Assembly (NCBI RefSeq): GCF_021390495.1
Contig: NZ_JAJEJP010000002.1
Span: 2,294,001-2,358,000, forward strand
Reading direction: 5' to 3'
Length of the DNA: 64,000 bases
DNA from: Paraburkholderia sp. ZP32-5
GTDB lineage: Bacteria; Pseudomonadota; Gammaproteobacteria; Burkholderiales; Burkholderiaceae
Shown here: positions 17,653-26,955 of the stretch, piece by piece
How positions within the stretch are numbered: the first letter of the stretch is position 1
How the letters are laid out: every line of letters starts with the position of its first letter
Notes under the pieces: model-generated
Seen by the model: the letters and a program-made list of their open reading frames with translations, nothing else
Databases searched by the model: none
What the model was told of the DNA's origin: nothing
Made by a program: the position numbers and the translations under genes

Positions 17653-19113
17653 TCAGCGTTTGATCGTGTCGGACGGCGCTTCGTTGAACTGGCGTCGATA
17701 CCCGTGGACCAGCGTGGAGCGGCTTTGCACACCCCATTTGTTGGCCACGTCGAGCACGCCCTGATCGCCTTGCGCGTCGTTGCTTTGCAGCGCGGCATGA
17801 ATGCGCTCCATGCGCTGCTGACGGATGATCTCGGTGGGCGTCGCGCCCAGACTGTTCTTGAATGCGCTCTGCAACGCGCGCTCGGTCACGCCGATTTCAG
17901 CCGCGACTTCGCGCACCGACAGATCGCTGCGTTCGAGGTTGTCCAGCAGATAGCGATAGGCGCGGCGATATTTGGCCGGCAGGCGCGCGGCCACGTCGTC
18001 GTCGAGCACGTCGGTCTGGTGACGGCAGCGTTGCGTGTAGGCCGCGAGCGCGCGCGAGGTATCGCGCAGGCATTGCATCGCGGTCAGCGCGTAGCGGCTG
18101 TACAGCTCCATCGAATCGTGGCTGCGGCCCTGCATCTGGCGAGTCTTCGCGGTGCAGTACAGGTACTCCAGATGACGATGACCGTGCGCGATGCGGCCGT
18201 CGCCCGCGAGCGGCGCCAGCACCGTCTCCGACATCTGCGCCGCGCCACCCGCGAGGCACGCGAGCGAGATCTCCGTGCGCAGCGTGCGCTGATAGGCGAC
18301 GAGGTTATTGTTGATCGCCCACTGCAGATGCGCGTTCAACCCTTGCATCGCACTGCGCTCGCCGGCGGCCACGCGGCGCAGGTTTGCCAGAAAGTCGATG
18401 CGGCCGCGCAGCAGCGGCGAACGGATGCCGGCCGCCAACGTTGCGATACGCCGCGCGTGGCCGCATTCCGCCGGTGCGAGCAGACCCGGCTCGCTCGCGA
18501 GACTCGATTGCCAGTACACGTGGTCGCCGAGTTGCGGGTTCGAGCGCAGTTCGCGCTGCGTCGCAAGGTCGACGCGCAACGTGTCGATCAGTTCGTGCCA
18601 GTCGCCGGCTTCCGGATATTGATCGAACGACGCCACGACATCGGCTTCGATTGCATCGAGCAGGCTGACCGCGTCGCGCAGATGACCCAGTTCGAACAGC
18701 ACGCACAGCATGCCGAACATGCCCTCGACGCGCCGCCGCGGGTCCACGCCCGGTTCGTCGACGACACGCGTGAAGCACGCCATCGCGGTGCCGAAGCGAT
18801 GACGCTGGAATGCCTGCCATCCGGTATTGCGCGACGATGCCACGCGCACTTCGCGCTTGCTCGCGCGCATCAGCTTTTGCGACTGACGGTACGCGTCTTC
18901 GGCATCGAGTTCGAGATTGACCGACAGTTGCAGGTCGGCCTGCAACTGCACCGCGAGCGGCAAGCTCGCTTCGTCCTCGCAGGTATCGGCGAAGCGGCTC
19001 GCGCAGGTGAGCGCCGCGCTCACGCGTGCATCGCGCAGCATCGACGTCAGCCCCTCGGGCGCGGCTGTCGACGCGAGCGCCGAAATAAATGGGAAATACA
19101 GGCTAGCGAACAT
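17653..19113 (-). CDS. hrpB: HrpB/HrpX-type AraC family activator of the T3SS
   Basis: The 486-residue length is typical of HrpB (Ralstonia) and HrpX (Xanthomonas). A long N-terminal TPR-like region is followed by an AraC DNA-binding domain at about residues 390-480 (LSVREVAAEIGVTERALQSAFKNSLGATPTEIIRQ cut into two helix-turn-helices). HrpB binds the TTCG-N16-TTCG box and activates T3SS and effector genes. Its place between sctC and sctT matches Ralstonia. A perfect box lies 157 bases upstream of its start, suggesting positive autoregulation. Confidence 0.93.
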   Translation of the reverse strand: MFASLYFPFISALASTAAPEGLTSMLRDARVSAALTCASRFADTCEDEASLPLAVQLQADLQLSVNLELDAEDAYRQSQKLMRASKREVRVASSRNTGWQAFQRHRFGTAMACFTRVVDEPGVDPRRRVEGMFGMLCVLFELGHLRDAVSLLDAIEADVVASFDQYPEAGDWHELIDTLRVDLATQRELRSNPQLGDHVYWQSSLASEPGLLAPAECGHARRIATLAAGIRSPLLRGRIDFLANLRRVAAGERSAMQGLNAHLQWAINNNLVAYQRTLRTEISLACLAGGAAQMSETVLAPLAGDGRIAHGHRHLEYLYCTAKTRQMQGRSHDSMELYSRYALTAMQCLRDTSRALAAYTQRCRHQTDVLDDDVAARLPAKYRRAYRYLLDNLERSDLSVREVAAEIGVTERALQSAFKNSLGATPTEIIRQQRMERIHAALQSNDAQGDQGVLDVANKWGVQSRSTLVHGYRRQFNEAPSDTIKR

Positions 19114-19269
19114 GAAATCCTCTCATCCAGGCTATCGGGTAGGCGCGAGAAGGAGATCGGTCAGCTATGCCCCTGCCTCGCGCAAACTGCTGTCGCATTG
19201 CAAGGCGGTCGGTATTTCGATCCGCGTGCCGCGACAGACGTCTGTGAGTAATCTACGCAACGGGCGGAC

Positions 19270-19294
19270 GCGAATTCTCAAACAAACTGACGAA
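19270..19294 (-). promoter_or_regulatory. HrpB-type (hrpII/PIP) box upstream of hrpB-sctC
   Basis: Reading the minus strand, TTCGT-N15-TTCGC (CGAA at 19271-19274 and 19291-19294 on the plus strand) fits TTCG-N16-TTCG exactly. No good -10 is seen 30-32 bases downstream, so this promoter may be weaker than the others. Confidence 0.65.
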
Positions 19295-19383
19295 ACCAAC
19301 AGATTTGAAAACTGTTGAGAATCGGGGGTGCCGGTGTTGAGAATCTTTGAGGAATGGATTGGCGGATAAGCAGCGGATAAGTG

Positions 19384-20247
19384 TCAGGGGGACGGTTTGG
19401 TGGCCTGCGGGGGCGTACTTTCGGGCACGCTTTGCCGCAACGCATGCTGTGGCTGCTGGGCAATCTGGCGAATCTGCTCGGGAAACAGCCGCAAATCGAG
19501 CTGGTCGCGCACGTTGTTGATGAACACACCGCACGCGGTCGCCAGCATCAGGATCGCGACCGCGCCCTTGATCGGCTGGCTCAACGAACTGAGTTCGAGC
19601 TTTTGCGCGGACTTCGACGCGAGGTTGACGCCCATATCGATCAGCAGCAACACGAACAGCATCGGCGTGGCCAGCTTCGCGATCGTTTCCATCAGCGTAT
19701 CGGTCTCGCGCAATACGAATACTTCGAGAAAGTCGGTGGACATCGGTGTCGACGACGCCACCGGCCACCAGCGATACGATTCGTACAATCCGCCGAGCAG
19801 AAACTGCATGCCGCCGAGCGTCCAGAACGCGACGATCGCCAGTTGGCTCAATAACGTCGACGAAGGCGTTGCCTGCTGCTGATCCATCGGATTCGAGATC
19901 TGCGCATTGTTGAAGCCGGTCAGATTGTCGAGATAGGTGCCGGCGCCCTCGGCCACCCAGAAAACGCTCGAGGCCGCGAAACCGAGCACCGTACCGATCA
20001 ATGCTTCGCGCAGCCCGACCGTCAGAAGTGTCAGTCCGGTCAGCGATTGCGCGAACGACGCCGGCTGCGCGGCGGCAATATAGGCGCTGAACATCAACGC
20101 GATGCCATTGCGCAGCGTGCCGGTCACGACGCTCGATCCGGTGGGCGGAAATAACGTCATCACCGCATAGAGCCTGATCGTGCAGATGCCGAGCACGGTG
20201 AATTGCTGGATCAGCGTGGGGCCGTAGAGGCTCAACAGTTCATTCAT
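19384..20247 (-). CDS. sctT: T3SS export apparatus protein SctT (HrcT)
   Basis: This 287-residue polytopic inner-membrane protein has the SctT/FliR pattern: hydrophobic spans from residue 15 on, the conserved LREALIGTVLGFAASSVFW segment near residue 80, and IDMGVNLASKSAQKLELSSLSQPIKG near residue 205. SctT caps the SctR5S4T1 export gate. It is the last gene of the leftward hrpB1 operon and starts 41 bases after sctO. Confidence 0.93.
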   Translation of the reverse strand: MNELLSLYGPTLIQQFTVLGICTIRLYAVMTLFPPTGSSVVTGTLRNGIALMFSAYIAAAQPASFAQSLTGLTLLTVGLREALIGTVLGFAASSVFWVAEGAGTYLDNLTGFNNAQISNPMDQQQATPSSTLLSQLAIVAFWTLGGMQFLLGGLYESYRWWPVASSTPMSTDFLEVFVLRETDTLMETIAKLATPMLFVLLLIDMGVNLASKSAQKLELSSLSQPIKGAVAILMLATACGVFINNVRDQLDLRLFPEQIRQIAQQPQHALRQSVPESTPPQATKPSP

Positions 20248-20288
20248 GTGCGACTCGTTTTTGGCTTATTTGCAGGCTCATTTGCGGC

Positions 20289-20789
20289 TCATTTTCTACT
20301 CAGGCGCGCCAACGCGATCTCCTCGGTCTCCTCATCCTGCGCATCCGCGTCGAGCGCGTTGAGCCTGGTTTCGATTTGCCGGATGCGCTCGTTGCAGATA
20401 TCGATGCGCCCGCGGTTCTGCGCAATGCCACGGCGCGTCTGCCGGATCTGCTCGTCATTGCGCGCGAGTGCGTCGCGTTGCGTCTGCAGTTCGGCGCACG
20501 CATTCTGTTTCAGCAGTTCGGTCGCATCGATGTAGTGGCGGCAGGCTTCGAACGTATCGATAGAAAACGCTTCGCCACCGCTCATCATCGAACCGATGCG
20601 CTGCCGGTAAGCGTCGATGGTCGCTTCCAGCTCCGCGACGCGCGCCATCCATGCCTTCTCCTGCGCAACGATGCCGGCACGTTCGCTCTGCCATTGCCGC
20701 AGCTCGGCGCGCAGCGTTTCCTCGATCTTTTCGCGGCGTGCGCCGGAACGCTTCAGCGCGATGACCTGCCGGTTCCCGGCAGCCATCAC
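20289..20789 (-). CDS. sctO: T3SS stalk/ATPase-associated coiled-coil protein (SctO, HrpB7/HrpD type)
   Basis: The 166-residue protein is charged, with heptad-like helices throughout (REKIEETLRAELRQWQSERAG, IRQTRRGIAQNRGRIDICNE) and no membrane segment, as expected for the FliJ/YscO-like stalk that couples the ATPase to the export gate. Position between sctN and sctT is that of HrpB7 in Xanthomonas and HrpD in Ralstonia. The ATG overlaps the sctN stop by four bases. Confidence 0.8.
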   Translation of the reverse strand: MMAAGNRQVIALKRSGARREKIEETLRAELRQWQSERAGIVAQEKAWMARVAELEATIDAYRQRIGSMMSGGEAFSIDTFEACRHYIDATELLKQNACAELQTQRDALARNDEQIRQTRRGIAQNRGRIDICNERIRQIETRLNALDADAQDEETEEIALARLSRK

Positions 20790-22150
20790 GAACCGTTGCG
20801 CGCGAGCTGTATCATCGCCGCGGCGGTTTCCTCGGGGTCCGCGTACGCGTCGGTCGCCTGCGAAAGAAAAGCCTTCAACGCATCGATCTTGTCGATGGCC
20901 TCGTCGGCGAGCGCGTTGGTGCCTGCCTGGTATTCGCCGATCTGCAGCAGCATTTCCACTTCGCGGTGCTTGGCCAGCAACTGCCTGAGACGCGTCGAAG
21001 CTGCCAGATAATCGCGCGACACCACCTGTGGCATCACCCGCGACAAGCTTGCCAGCACATCGATCGCCGGATAGCGGTTCTGCGCCGCGATGTCGCGCGA
21101 CAGAATCAGATGGCCGTCGAGAATGCCGCGCACTTCTTCGGCGATCGGGTCGCTGCCCGAATCGTCTTCGGCGAGCACCGTATACAGCGCGGTGATCGAG
21201 CCTTTCTCGCCCATGCCGACGCGTTCGAGCAGGCGCGGCAATTCGGCAAAGATCGACGGCGGAAAGCCACGGCGCGCCGGCGGCTCGCCGGCTGCCAGAC
21301 CGATCTCACGGCCGGCGCGCGCAAAACGTGTCAGCGAATCCATCATCAACAGCACGCGCTTGCCCTGGTCGCGGAAATGCTCGGCCACGGTCGTCGCGAC
21401 ATAGGCCGCTTTCGAGCGCTCGCTCGACGAGCGATCCGACGTCGCGCAGATCACCGCGGTACGCGCCATGCCGCTCGGTCCGAGAATCAGCTCGACGAAT
21501 TCGCGCACCTCGCGGCCGCGCTCGCCGATCAGCGCGATTACGTTGACGTCGCATTGCGCGCCTCTCGCCAGCATGCCGAGCAACGTGCTCTTGCCGACAC
21601 CCGCCGGCGCGAAGATACCCATGCGCTGACCTTCGGCGAGCGTCGTCATCGAATCGATCACGCGCACGCCGGTCGCCATCGGCTTCTCGATCATCTTGCG
21701 CGTCATCGGACTCGGCGGATCGGCGAAAATCGGCCGCATCTCGTCGATGTCGATCGGCCCGAGCCCATCGATCGGTTCACCCAGGCTGTCGATCACGCGG
21801 CCAAGCAGCTTGTCGCCAACCTTGATCGACAACGGCCGGCCGAGGCCGATCACCTGGGTCGATCGCGAGATGCCCGACAATGCCGAAAACGGCGACAGCA
21901 ACGCATAGTCGCGCGTAAAACCGACCACTTCGCCCTGCTGCAGCAGACGCCCGGCCGGCGTACGCAGCTCGCACAGTTCACCGAGCTTCAGATCGATGCC
22001 GCCGACCTTGATCAGCGTGCCGATCACCTCGATGACCTTACCGGTCTGCCGAACGTGCAGGTTCGACAGGATTTCGCGTTCGATCGCATCGGTCAGTCGC
22101 CGCAAGCCACTGCCGCTCGCCGACGGCACGCCTTCGACAAGCTCGCTCAT
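20786..22150 (-). CDS. sctN: T3SS ATPase SctN (HrcN)
   Basis: The ATG at 22150 (MSELVEGVPSASG) overlaps the sctL stop and gives 454 residues; the frame is open further upstream but that part is non-family sequence inside sctL. The Walker A motif APAGVGKS is at 181-188, GERGREVREFVE follows, and the Walker B region reads LLMMDSLTRFARAGREIG. This is the F1-beta-like cytoplasmic hexamer that detaches chaperones and unfolds substrates. All neighbours in the operon are T3SS sorting-platform parts. Confidence 0.97.
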   Translation of the reverse strand: MSELVEGVPSASGSGLRRLTDAIEREILSNLHVRQTGKVIEVIGTLIKVGGIDLKLGELCELRTPAGRLLQQGEVVGFTRDYALLSPFSALSGISRSTQVIGLGRPLSIKVGDKLLGRVIDSLGEPIDGLGPIDIDEMRPIFADPPSPMTRKMIEKPMATGVRVIDSMTTLAEGQRMGIFAPAGVGKSTLLGMLARGAQCDVNVIALIGERGREVREFVELILGPSGMARTAVICATSDRSSSERSKAAYVATTVAEHFRDQGKRVLLMMDSLTRFARAGREIGLAAGEPPARRGFPPSIFAELPRLLERVGMGEKGSITALYTVLAEDDSGSDPIAEEVRGILDGHLILSRDIAAQNRYPAIDVLASLSRVMPQVVSRDYLAASTRLRQLLAKHREVEMLLQIGEYQAGTNALADEAIDKIDALKAFLSQATDAYADPEETAAAMIQLARNGS

Positions 22151-22917
22151 CGCTGCTCCTCCTCGATTGAATCGCGCAATGCGCGCGAGACCGCGCTTTG
22201 CATCGTGCGCAATTGCGTCGAAATGCTCGCATCGACAATGCCGAGATCCGATTCGCACACACAGCTGCCGGGTTCGAGCCGCTTGTCCGGCACGACCGAC
22301 AGCGGTATCGGCCGGCCCAGCTCGCGCCAGCGCGCGGCCAACAGGTCGAAGGCACGCTGCGCGGCGGCATGCTCGTCGGGATGCGTGGAGACCCGCAAAT
22401 AGGTCGCGCCTTCGATGATCCGGTCGACCACGCTGAGCGCACGCTCGAACAGCCCGTCGACGTTTTCGCTGCGCACGATCTGCCCGACCGCGGCCATCAC
22501 GATCTCCGCCATGCGCTCCCGCATTCGCAGCTGGACCCGATGCGCGTCGTTTCCCGACATCGCAAGCCGGTCGAGCCATTGCGCCAAGCCGCGCGCCATG
22601 CCTTCCTGAAAGCCCTGTTCGGCCGCGGCTTCGTGTTCTTGAGCAGCCGCTTCACGTAGACGCGCGGCATCGGACTGCGCGTCCGCGACGATGCGCGCGG
22701 CCTGTTGACGCGCCGCTTCGAGCAACGCATCGCGATCGGAGCGCGCGCGGGCATGGGCTTCGGCAAGTTCGACCAGCGTGCCGAAAGTCTCTCGCGGCAC
22801 GATGTCGCGATGCACGCCGAAACGGCTGGACGTGCCGGCGCCATCGCTGTCGTTGCTGCGGTCGCTGCCGTCGTATCCCGCCTCGCGCGAATGGCTCAAC
22901 CAGATAACCATGGCCAC
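22147..22917 (-). CDS. sctL: T3SS stator protein SctL (HrpB5/HrpF type)
   Basis: The protein has 256 residues. A coiled-coil Ala/Arg/Glu-rich region lies at about residues 45-110, followed by a FliH/HrpE-like C-terminal domain (RMRERMAEIVMAAVGQIV, LRVSTHPDEHAAAQRAF, LEPGSCVCESDLGIVDASI). SctL links the ATPase to the sorting platform. It overlaps sctN by four bases and sctK by 22 bases. Confidence 0.9.
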   Translation of the reverse strand: MAMVIWLSHSREAGYDGSDRSNDSDGAGTSSRFGVHRDIVPRETFGTLVELAEAHARARSDRDALLEAARQQAARIVADAQSDAARLREAAAQEHEAAAEQGFQEGMARGLAQWLDRLAMSGNDAHRVQLRMRERMAEIVMAAVGQIVRSENVDGLFERALSVVDRIIEGATYLRVSTHPDEHAAAQRAFDLLAARWRELGRPIPLSVVPDKRLEPGSCVCESDLGIVDASISTQLRTMQSAVSRALRDSIEEEQR

Positions 22918-23669
22918 TCCGGCAGTAGTTCAGCGAGATGTGTGATCAGCCATGCGGTACCGTCGGCATCGATACCCGGCGCCACCCGGTCGAGCCAATG
23001 CCCGCGCGAGGCCAGAGATTCACGTGGCAAAGCGATACGCAGCAGCGGGCACGGCGAATGAGCGACACCCAGGTCGCGTTGCAACAGCGCGTGTCCTTCC
23101 AGTGCTAGCACCTCGGCATCGACCATCGCGAGCGGTGGGATCGCGGTCTTCGCGGCAAGCCTCGCGATGTCGGGCGCGCTCGACGCTTCCTGCGTCGCGT
23201 GGCTGACTCGGGTCAGTCTGTCGAGCGGCATGCCGAGCCATTCGGACAAACGCACGCGGCTGTCCTTATCGATCAGGCGACGCACTTCCGCACGCCGGAA
23301 TTGCAGCGCGCGCATGCGCAGCACGCCGAGACCGGCTTCAGGCGGCAGCGCATCGAGTTGCGCGACACCCGTCTTGCCGAGTGCGTCCAGCGTGGGCATC
23401 CGCAGTTTGAGCAGGCGCAACAGCGCCGACGAGCAGGCTTCGAGCGCGTCGGTCTGGCTACTCTCCGCCGGCAAGCTGCAGATGCGCGCGACGATGGTTG
23501 CAGCCGCATCGTCCCGAATCGCGAACATCGACGCGAGCCATGACGGGTGAGCCCAACGTATCGCCGTGCGCGCATTGTGCTGATAGCCACCCAGCACCGC
23601 CGACCAGCGCGACGCCACATCGTCACCCGCGCGAGAAACAGCCGCACCGTATTCGATCAGCGCGCTCAT
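22896..23669 (-). CDS. sctK: T3SS sorting-platform protein SctK (HrpB4-like)
   Basis: The 257-residue soluble protein has little sequence signature of its own. Position between sctJ and sctL and the conserved-looking end ([28 protein letters not shown]) fit HrpB4/SctK, which joins SctQ pods to the inner-membrane ring. It overlaps both neighbours, so translation is coupled. The assignment relies mainly on gene order. Confidence 0.75.
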   Translation of the reverse strand: MSALIEYGAAVSRAGDDVASRWSAVLGGYQHNARTAIRWAHPSWLASMFAIRDDAAATIVARICSLPAESSQTDALEACSSALLRLLKLRMPTLDALGKTGVAQLDALPPEAGLGVLRMRALQFRRAEVRRLIDKDSRVRLSEWLGMPLDRLTRVSHATQEASSAPDIARLAAKTAIPPLAMVDAEVLALEGHALLQRDLGVAHSPCPLLRIALPRESLASRGHWLDRVAPGIDADGTAWLITHLAELLPEWPWLSG

Positions 23670-24469
23670 GTGGTCTGTTCGCTCTTACGAGCACGCGCGT
23701 TGAGCTTTGCCAACCACGGCGCCAGCAACGGCTTGATGCGGTTCCTCAACACAAACAACGCGCCGCCCAGCAGCAGCACGACGCCACCAAGCACCCATGG
23801 CAGCAATGACGGCCGACGCGCGAGCGCGGTGACTTCCACCTGGTCGGCCGGCACAGCAGTCACGCTGACCTGCTCATACGACAGGCCTTCAACGCTGTGC
23901 ACCACGAGGTTCTTGATCTCCGGCACCAGCGTGCTGACATCGGAATCCGGCCGGTATTTGATGAACACCGACGCCGACGACGGTTTGACCATCTGCGCCA
24001 GCGGATCATTGTTCGGCAGCACGATCTGCACGCGCGCGACCAGCACGCCGTCGATGCGCGACAGCGTCGCCGACAACTCCTGCGACAAGCCGTAGATAAA
24101 GCGCACCCGCTCCTCGGTCGGCGTCGACACCAGGCCATCCTTCTTGAACAGCGTACCGAGATCGTCGAAGGTTTTATGCGGCAAGCCGTTCGCGCGCAGC
24201 ACTTCCATTGCGCGGACCATGTCGTCGCTGTCGACTTCGAGTGAGAACGTCTTGCCGCCATCGGCGGTCGTCTTGTCGGCGCTCACATTCTTTTCGAGCA
24301 GCGCGACCGCCATCTCGTTGACGTCCTGCTCGTTCAGGCCGCTATACAGCTCCTTCTTGCAACCGGCGAGCAGCGCGCTTGTCATCAGCACCACGATCAT
24401 CGCTGTGCGGCGAACCGCAACGGAGCGGTGTGGCATGCCGCCGGATCGGACAGGCAGCGGCTTCATCAC
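23666..24469 (-). CDS. sctJ: T3SS inner-membrane ring lipoprotein SctJ (HrcJ)
   Basis: The protein has 267 residues. A signal peptide ends with the lipobox LLAGC, the typical [21 protein letters not shown] follows, then the ring-building domains ([32 protein letters not shown]). A C-terminal membrane span ([19 protein letters not shown]) sits near residue 225. It forms the inner MS ring with SctD. It overlaps sctI and sctK by four bases each. Confidence 0.95.
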   Translation of the reverse strand: MMKPLPVRSGGMPHRSVAVRRTAMIVVLMTSALLAGCKKELYSGLNEQDVNEMAVALLEKNVSADKTTADGGKTFSLEVDSDDMVRAMEVLRANGLPHKTFDDLGTLFKKDGLVSTPTEERVRFIYGLSQELSATLSRIDGVLVARVQIVLPNNDPLAQMVKPSSASVFIKYRPDSDVSTLVPEIKNLVVHSVEGLSYEQVSVTAVPADQVEVTALARRPSLLPWVLGGVVLLLGGALFVLRNRIKPLLAPWLAKLNARARKSEQTT

Positions 24470-24861
24470 TGATTCTTCATCAAGGTTTCGGCGGCCGACT
24501 TCGACGCATCGACGATACCCATCTTGGCCTGAAAGTCGAAGTTGACGCTCGCAAGCTCCAGCGAGATTCGCGACGACTCGCCGATCGCGTCGAGCGGATT
24601 CATCGAGCCGATGTTCTCGCTGAACGTCTTCATGTCGGTCATTGCCTTGTCGGCCGCGGCATCATGTTTCGCGACGATTTCCTGCACCTGGTTCAGACCG
24701 GTGTCCTGCGCCGATACCGGCGGGCTCGGCTGCGCGTTGTTCATCAGCGCCTGAAACCTGTCCGCGGCGCCCGGTTGCACGCTCGCACCACCGCCACCGC
24801 CGGCTTCGAGCGCTTCGGGCATCACGCTGTTGATCGCTTGAGTACTCACTGGAATGGTCAT
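24466..24861 (-). CDS. sctI: T3SS inner rod protein SctI (HrpB2/HrpJ)
   Basis: The 131-residue small secreted protein keeps the HrpB2 C-terminal pattern: [22 protein letters not shown], then [22 protein letters not shown], an amphipathic segment resembling needle/rod subunits. HrpB2-type proteins are early substrates forming the inner rod and interact with SctU. It stands between hrpB1 and sctJ, the order seen in Xanthomonas. Confidence 0.88.
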   Translation of the reverse strand: MTIPVSTQAINSVMPEALEAGGGGGASVQPGAADRFQALMNNAQPSPPVSAQDTGLNQVQEIVAKHDAAADKAMTDMKTFSENIGSMNPLDAIGESSRISLELASVNFDFQAKMGIVDASKSAAETLMKNQ

Positions 24862-24890
24862 CGCAATCCCTCAACTTGAACTATGGACTT

Positions 24891-25502
24891 TCACGCACGC
24901 AGGTAGCCCAACTGCGGCTCGGGTACTTCGGCCGCGCGCTGCGTCGGCGAAGCAACCGCCGAAGCGGTTGCCTTTTCTTCGGCCGCGGCGGTTTCCTCCG
25001 CAAGCGCACGGCACGACTCAGGGACCACGAACTCGCCACCGCGATAGTCCATCTTCGCGAACAGCAAGTCCTCGCGCGCCTCCAGTGCACGGATCAGCGA
25101 GCGGGTCTCGCGGCTCGCGCCATTTGCCACCGACTCCGCGGCCCATTGACGCCAGTCCTCGGTGCCCTTGGACGCAAGGCAGTAGGCCAGCATCGCCTTC
25201 GCGTAATCGAATTCGGGTGCAAGCGCAATCACTTCGCGCAGCTTGTGCATCGCTTCGTCCCAGCGGCCATGCACGATGTGCAATACGCCATCCAGCATGC
25301 CGATTTCAGGTACCTTCGGACGGAACACGTGCAGCGCATCCATCACGACTTCGACATCGAAGGTGTCGCCCGCGGCCTTCGGGAAATGACTGAAAAGCGC
25401 GGTGGAGACGGTCTCGATCAGCCCGCCGACCACTTCGTCACTGCATTGCATATGGGCTGGCACAGCCGGGGGTTGCGACGATTGCGATTGATTCGCGAGC
25501 AT
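24891..25502 (-). CDS. hrpB1: HrpB1/HrpK family T3SS protein
   Basis: The ATG at 25502 follows GGAGAG and gives 203 residues. The core (ALHVFRPKVPEIGMLDGVLHI, HGRWDEAMHKLREV, KAMLAYCLASKGTEDWRQW) is the TPR-like HrpB1/HrpK domain. In Xanthomonas HrpB1 is periplasmic and binds peptidoglycan to aid assembly. It is the first gene of the leftward operon, with a perfect HrpB-type box and -10 element upstream. Two more proteins of this kind occur at 36907 and 39219. Confidence 0.85.
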   Translation of the reverse strand: MLANQSQSSQPPAVPAHMQCSDEVVGGLIETVSTALFSHFPKAAGDTFDVEVVMDALHVFRPKVPEIGMLDGVLHIVHGRWDEAMHKLREVIALAPEFDYAKAMLAYCLASKGTEDWRQWAAESVANGASRETRSLIRALEAREDLLFAKMDYRGGEFVVPESCRALAEETAAAEEKATASAVASPTQRAAEVPEPQLGYLRA

Positions 25503-25635
25503 GACGTGTACTCTCTCCGTGGATATCAAAGCCGGCCAATCGAGCGTTGTCCGCACGGCCGCTCGACGCGACTCACTGTCCGGCAACGCCGCCGTCCTCG
25601 CTGACACCGCGCATCGGCGGCACAGCACGGAAGTG

Positions 25636-25697
25636 ACGATACCAGGCAGCCCATCTACCGCCCCCTGCCCTTACGAAGCTTTTGGCGAATAAACGAA
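25636..25697 (-). promoter_or_regulatory. HrpB-type box and -10 for the hrpB1-sctT operon
   Basis: On the minus strand TTCGT-N15-TTCGT covers 25697-25673. After 31 bases comes TATCGT (25641-25636), fitting the YANNRT -10 of PIP promoters. It lies back to back with the sctU box at 25711-25735, which has the same -10 hexamer and the same spacing. Confidence 0.85.
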
Positions 25698-25710
25698 GCC
25701 ACCGTATCCC

Positions 25711-25772
25711 TTCGGTTCAACACCCACCGCTTCGGATCGAACGGATTTCGCGCGCGTGAGTACGGCTATCGT
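25711..25772 (+). promoter_or_regulatory. HrpB-type box and -10 for the sctU-hpaA operon
   Basis: TTCGG-N15-TTCGG spans 25711-25735, followed after 31 bases by TATCGT (25767-25772). Transcription should begin near 25780, which rules out the in-frame GTG at 25756 and supports ATG 25807 as the sctU start. Confidence 0.85.
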
Positions 25773-25806
25773 TGGCGACACGAACCAGCTGATCGCCGAG
25801 CCTCCG

Positions 25807-26880
25807 ATGAGTGACGATAAAACCGAAGAACCCAGTGACAAGAAGCTGAAAAAGGCCCGCGAAGAAGGACAGGTATCGAAGAGCACCGACATCGTCGACG
25901 GCGTGGTGCTGCTGTCGGGCGTCGTTGTGATGATTGCCTTCGGCAACACGATGGTGGACACGATGCGCTCCGCGCTGAACATCACGTTGCGCTTCGTCGC
26001 CGGCCAGCACGATATGCGCTCGTTGCAGGTCGCATTCGATCAGATCGCCGTGCAGTGCGTGAGCGCGATCGCGCCGGCGCTCGCCGCGGGCGTGCTCGCG
26101 GTCGTGATCTCGCTGATGCCGCAAGTGGGCTTCGTGTTTTCGACCAAGGCCGTGTCGTTCAACTTCGGCGCGGTCAGCCCGGTCAGCGGCATCAAGAAAC
26201 TGTTCTCGCTGAAGACGATCGTCGATCTGTTGAAGACCGTGCTGAAGGGCGTGCTCGTATCGCTGGTGATGTGGCAAACCATCGAAGGATTGCTGCCGCT
26301 GATCATTGGTTCGCTCAGTCAGCCGGTACCTCAGTTGTCGAGGCTCTTCAGCCAGTTGCTGATCAAGCTGCTGGAAATCGCGGCGGGGCTCTTTATCGTG
26401 CTCGGCGCGGCCGACTTCAAGCTGCAGAAATTCCTCTTTCTGCGTGGCCAGAAGATGAGCAAGGAAGAGGTCAAGCGCGAATACAAGGAGTCCGAGGGCG
26501 ACCCGATGTTGAAAGGCCAGCGCAAACAACTGGCCCGCGAGATCGCCAACAGTCCGCCTCGCCAGAAGGTTGCGGGCGCCAACATGCTGGTGGTGAACCC
26601 GGTCCACTACGCGGTCGCGGTGCGTTATGCGCCGGAAGAAAACCCGTTGCCGTTCGTGATCGCCAAAGGCAGCGACAAGCTGGCCGCCACGTTGAGACGC
26701 GAGGCCGAACTCGAAAACGTGCCGATCATCGGCAACCCGCCGATGGCGCGCGCGCTCTACAAGGTGAACCTCAACGAAGAGATTCCGGAGGAACTGTTCG
26801 AAGCGGTCGCCGCGATTTTGCGCTGGGTCGACTCGATCGGCCTGTCGCCATCGGAGCGTGCCGCGCGGCCGCCCGCCTGA
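25807..26880 (+). CDS. sctU: T3SS export switch protein SctU (HrcU) with NPVH cleavage motif
   Basis: The start at 25807 (MSDDKTEEPSDKKLKKAREEGQ) is set by the promoter position and family wording; 357 residues. Four membrane spans lie in residues 30-205, then the cytoplasmic autoprotease domain. The cleavage motif usually NPTH is NPVH here (residues 264-267), with the following HYAVAVRYAPEENPLP kept. SctU cleaves itself between N and P and switches substrate specificity together with SctP. It is the first gene of the rightward operon. Confidence 0.94.
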   Translation: MSDDKTEEPSDKKLKKAREEGQVSKSTDIVDGVVLLSGVVVMIAFGNTMVDTMRSALNITLRFVAGQHDMRSLQVAFDQIAVQCVSAIAPALAAGVLAVVISLMPQVGFVFSTKAVSFNFGAVSPVSGIKKLFSLKTIVDLLKTVLKGVLVSLVMWQTIEGLLPLIIGSLSQPVPQLSRLFSQLLIKLLEIAAGLFIVLGAADFKLQKFLFLRGQKMSKEEVKREYKESEGDPMLKGQRKQLAREIANSPPRQKVAGANMLVVNPVHYAVAVRYAPEENPLPFVIAKGSDKLAATLRREAELENVPIIGNPPMARALYKVNLNEEIPEELFEAVAAILRWVDSIGLSPSERAARPPA

Positions 26881-26955
26881 CGTTCTGACTTCCATTCATT
26901 GACCAGCACTACGTCGCTGCCTTTCGGGCCGCGACGGCCGAGCCGAGACACGCCC

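Noticed and set aside
15943..19251. Very long open frame (1102 codons) on the plus strand
   Set aside because: It lies antisense to sctC and hrpB, is Arg/His-rich with no domain, and is a by-product of high GC at third positions.
20786..22579. Longer N-terminus for SctN (597 residues)
   Set aside because: The extra 143 residues overlap sctL in another frame and are unlike the family; ATG 22150 gives the normal length and coupled start.
25756..26880. GTG 25756 as sctU start
   Set aside because: The -10 at 25767-25772 lies downstream of it, and ATG 25807 begins with the usual SctU wording.
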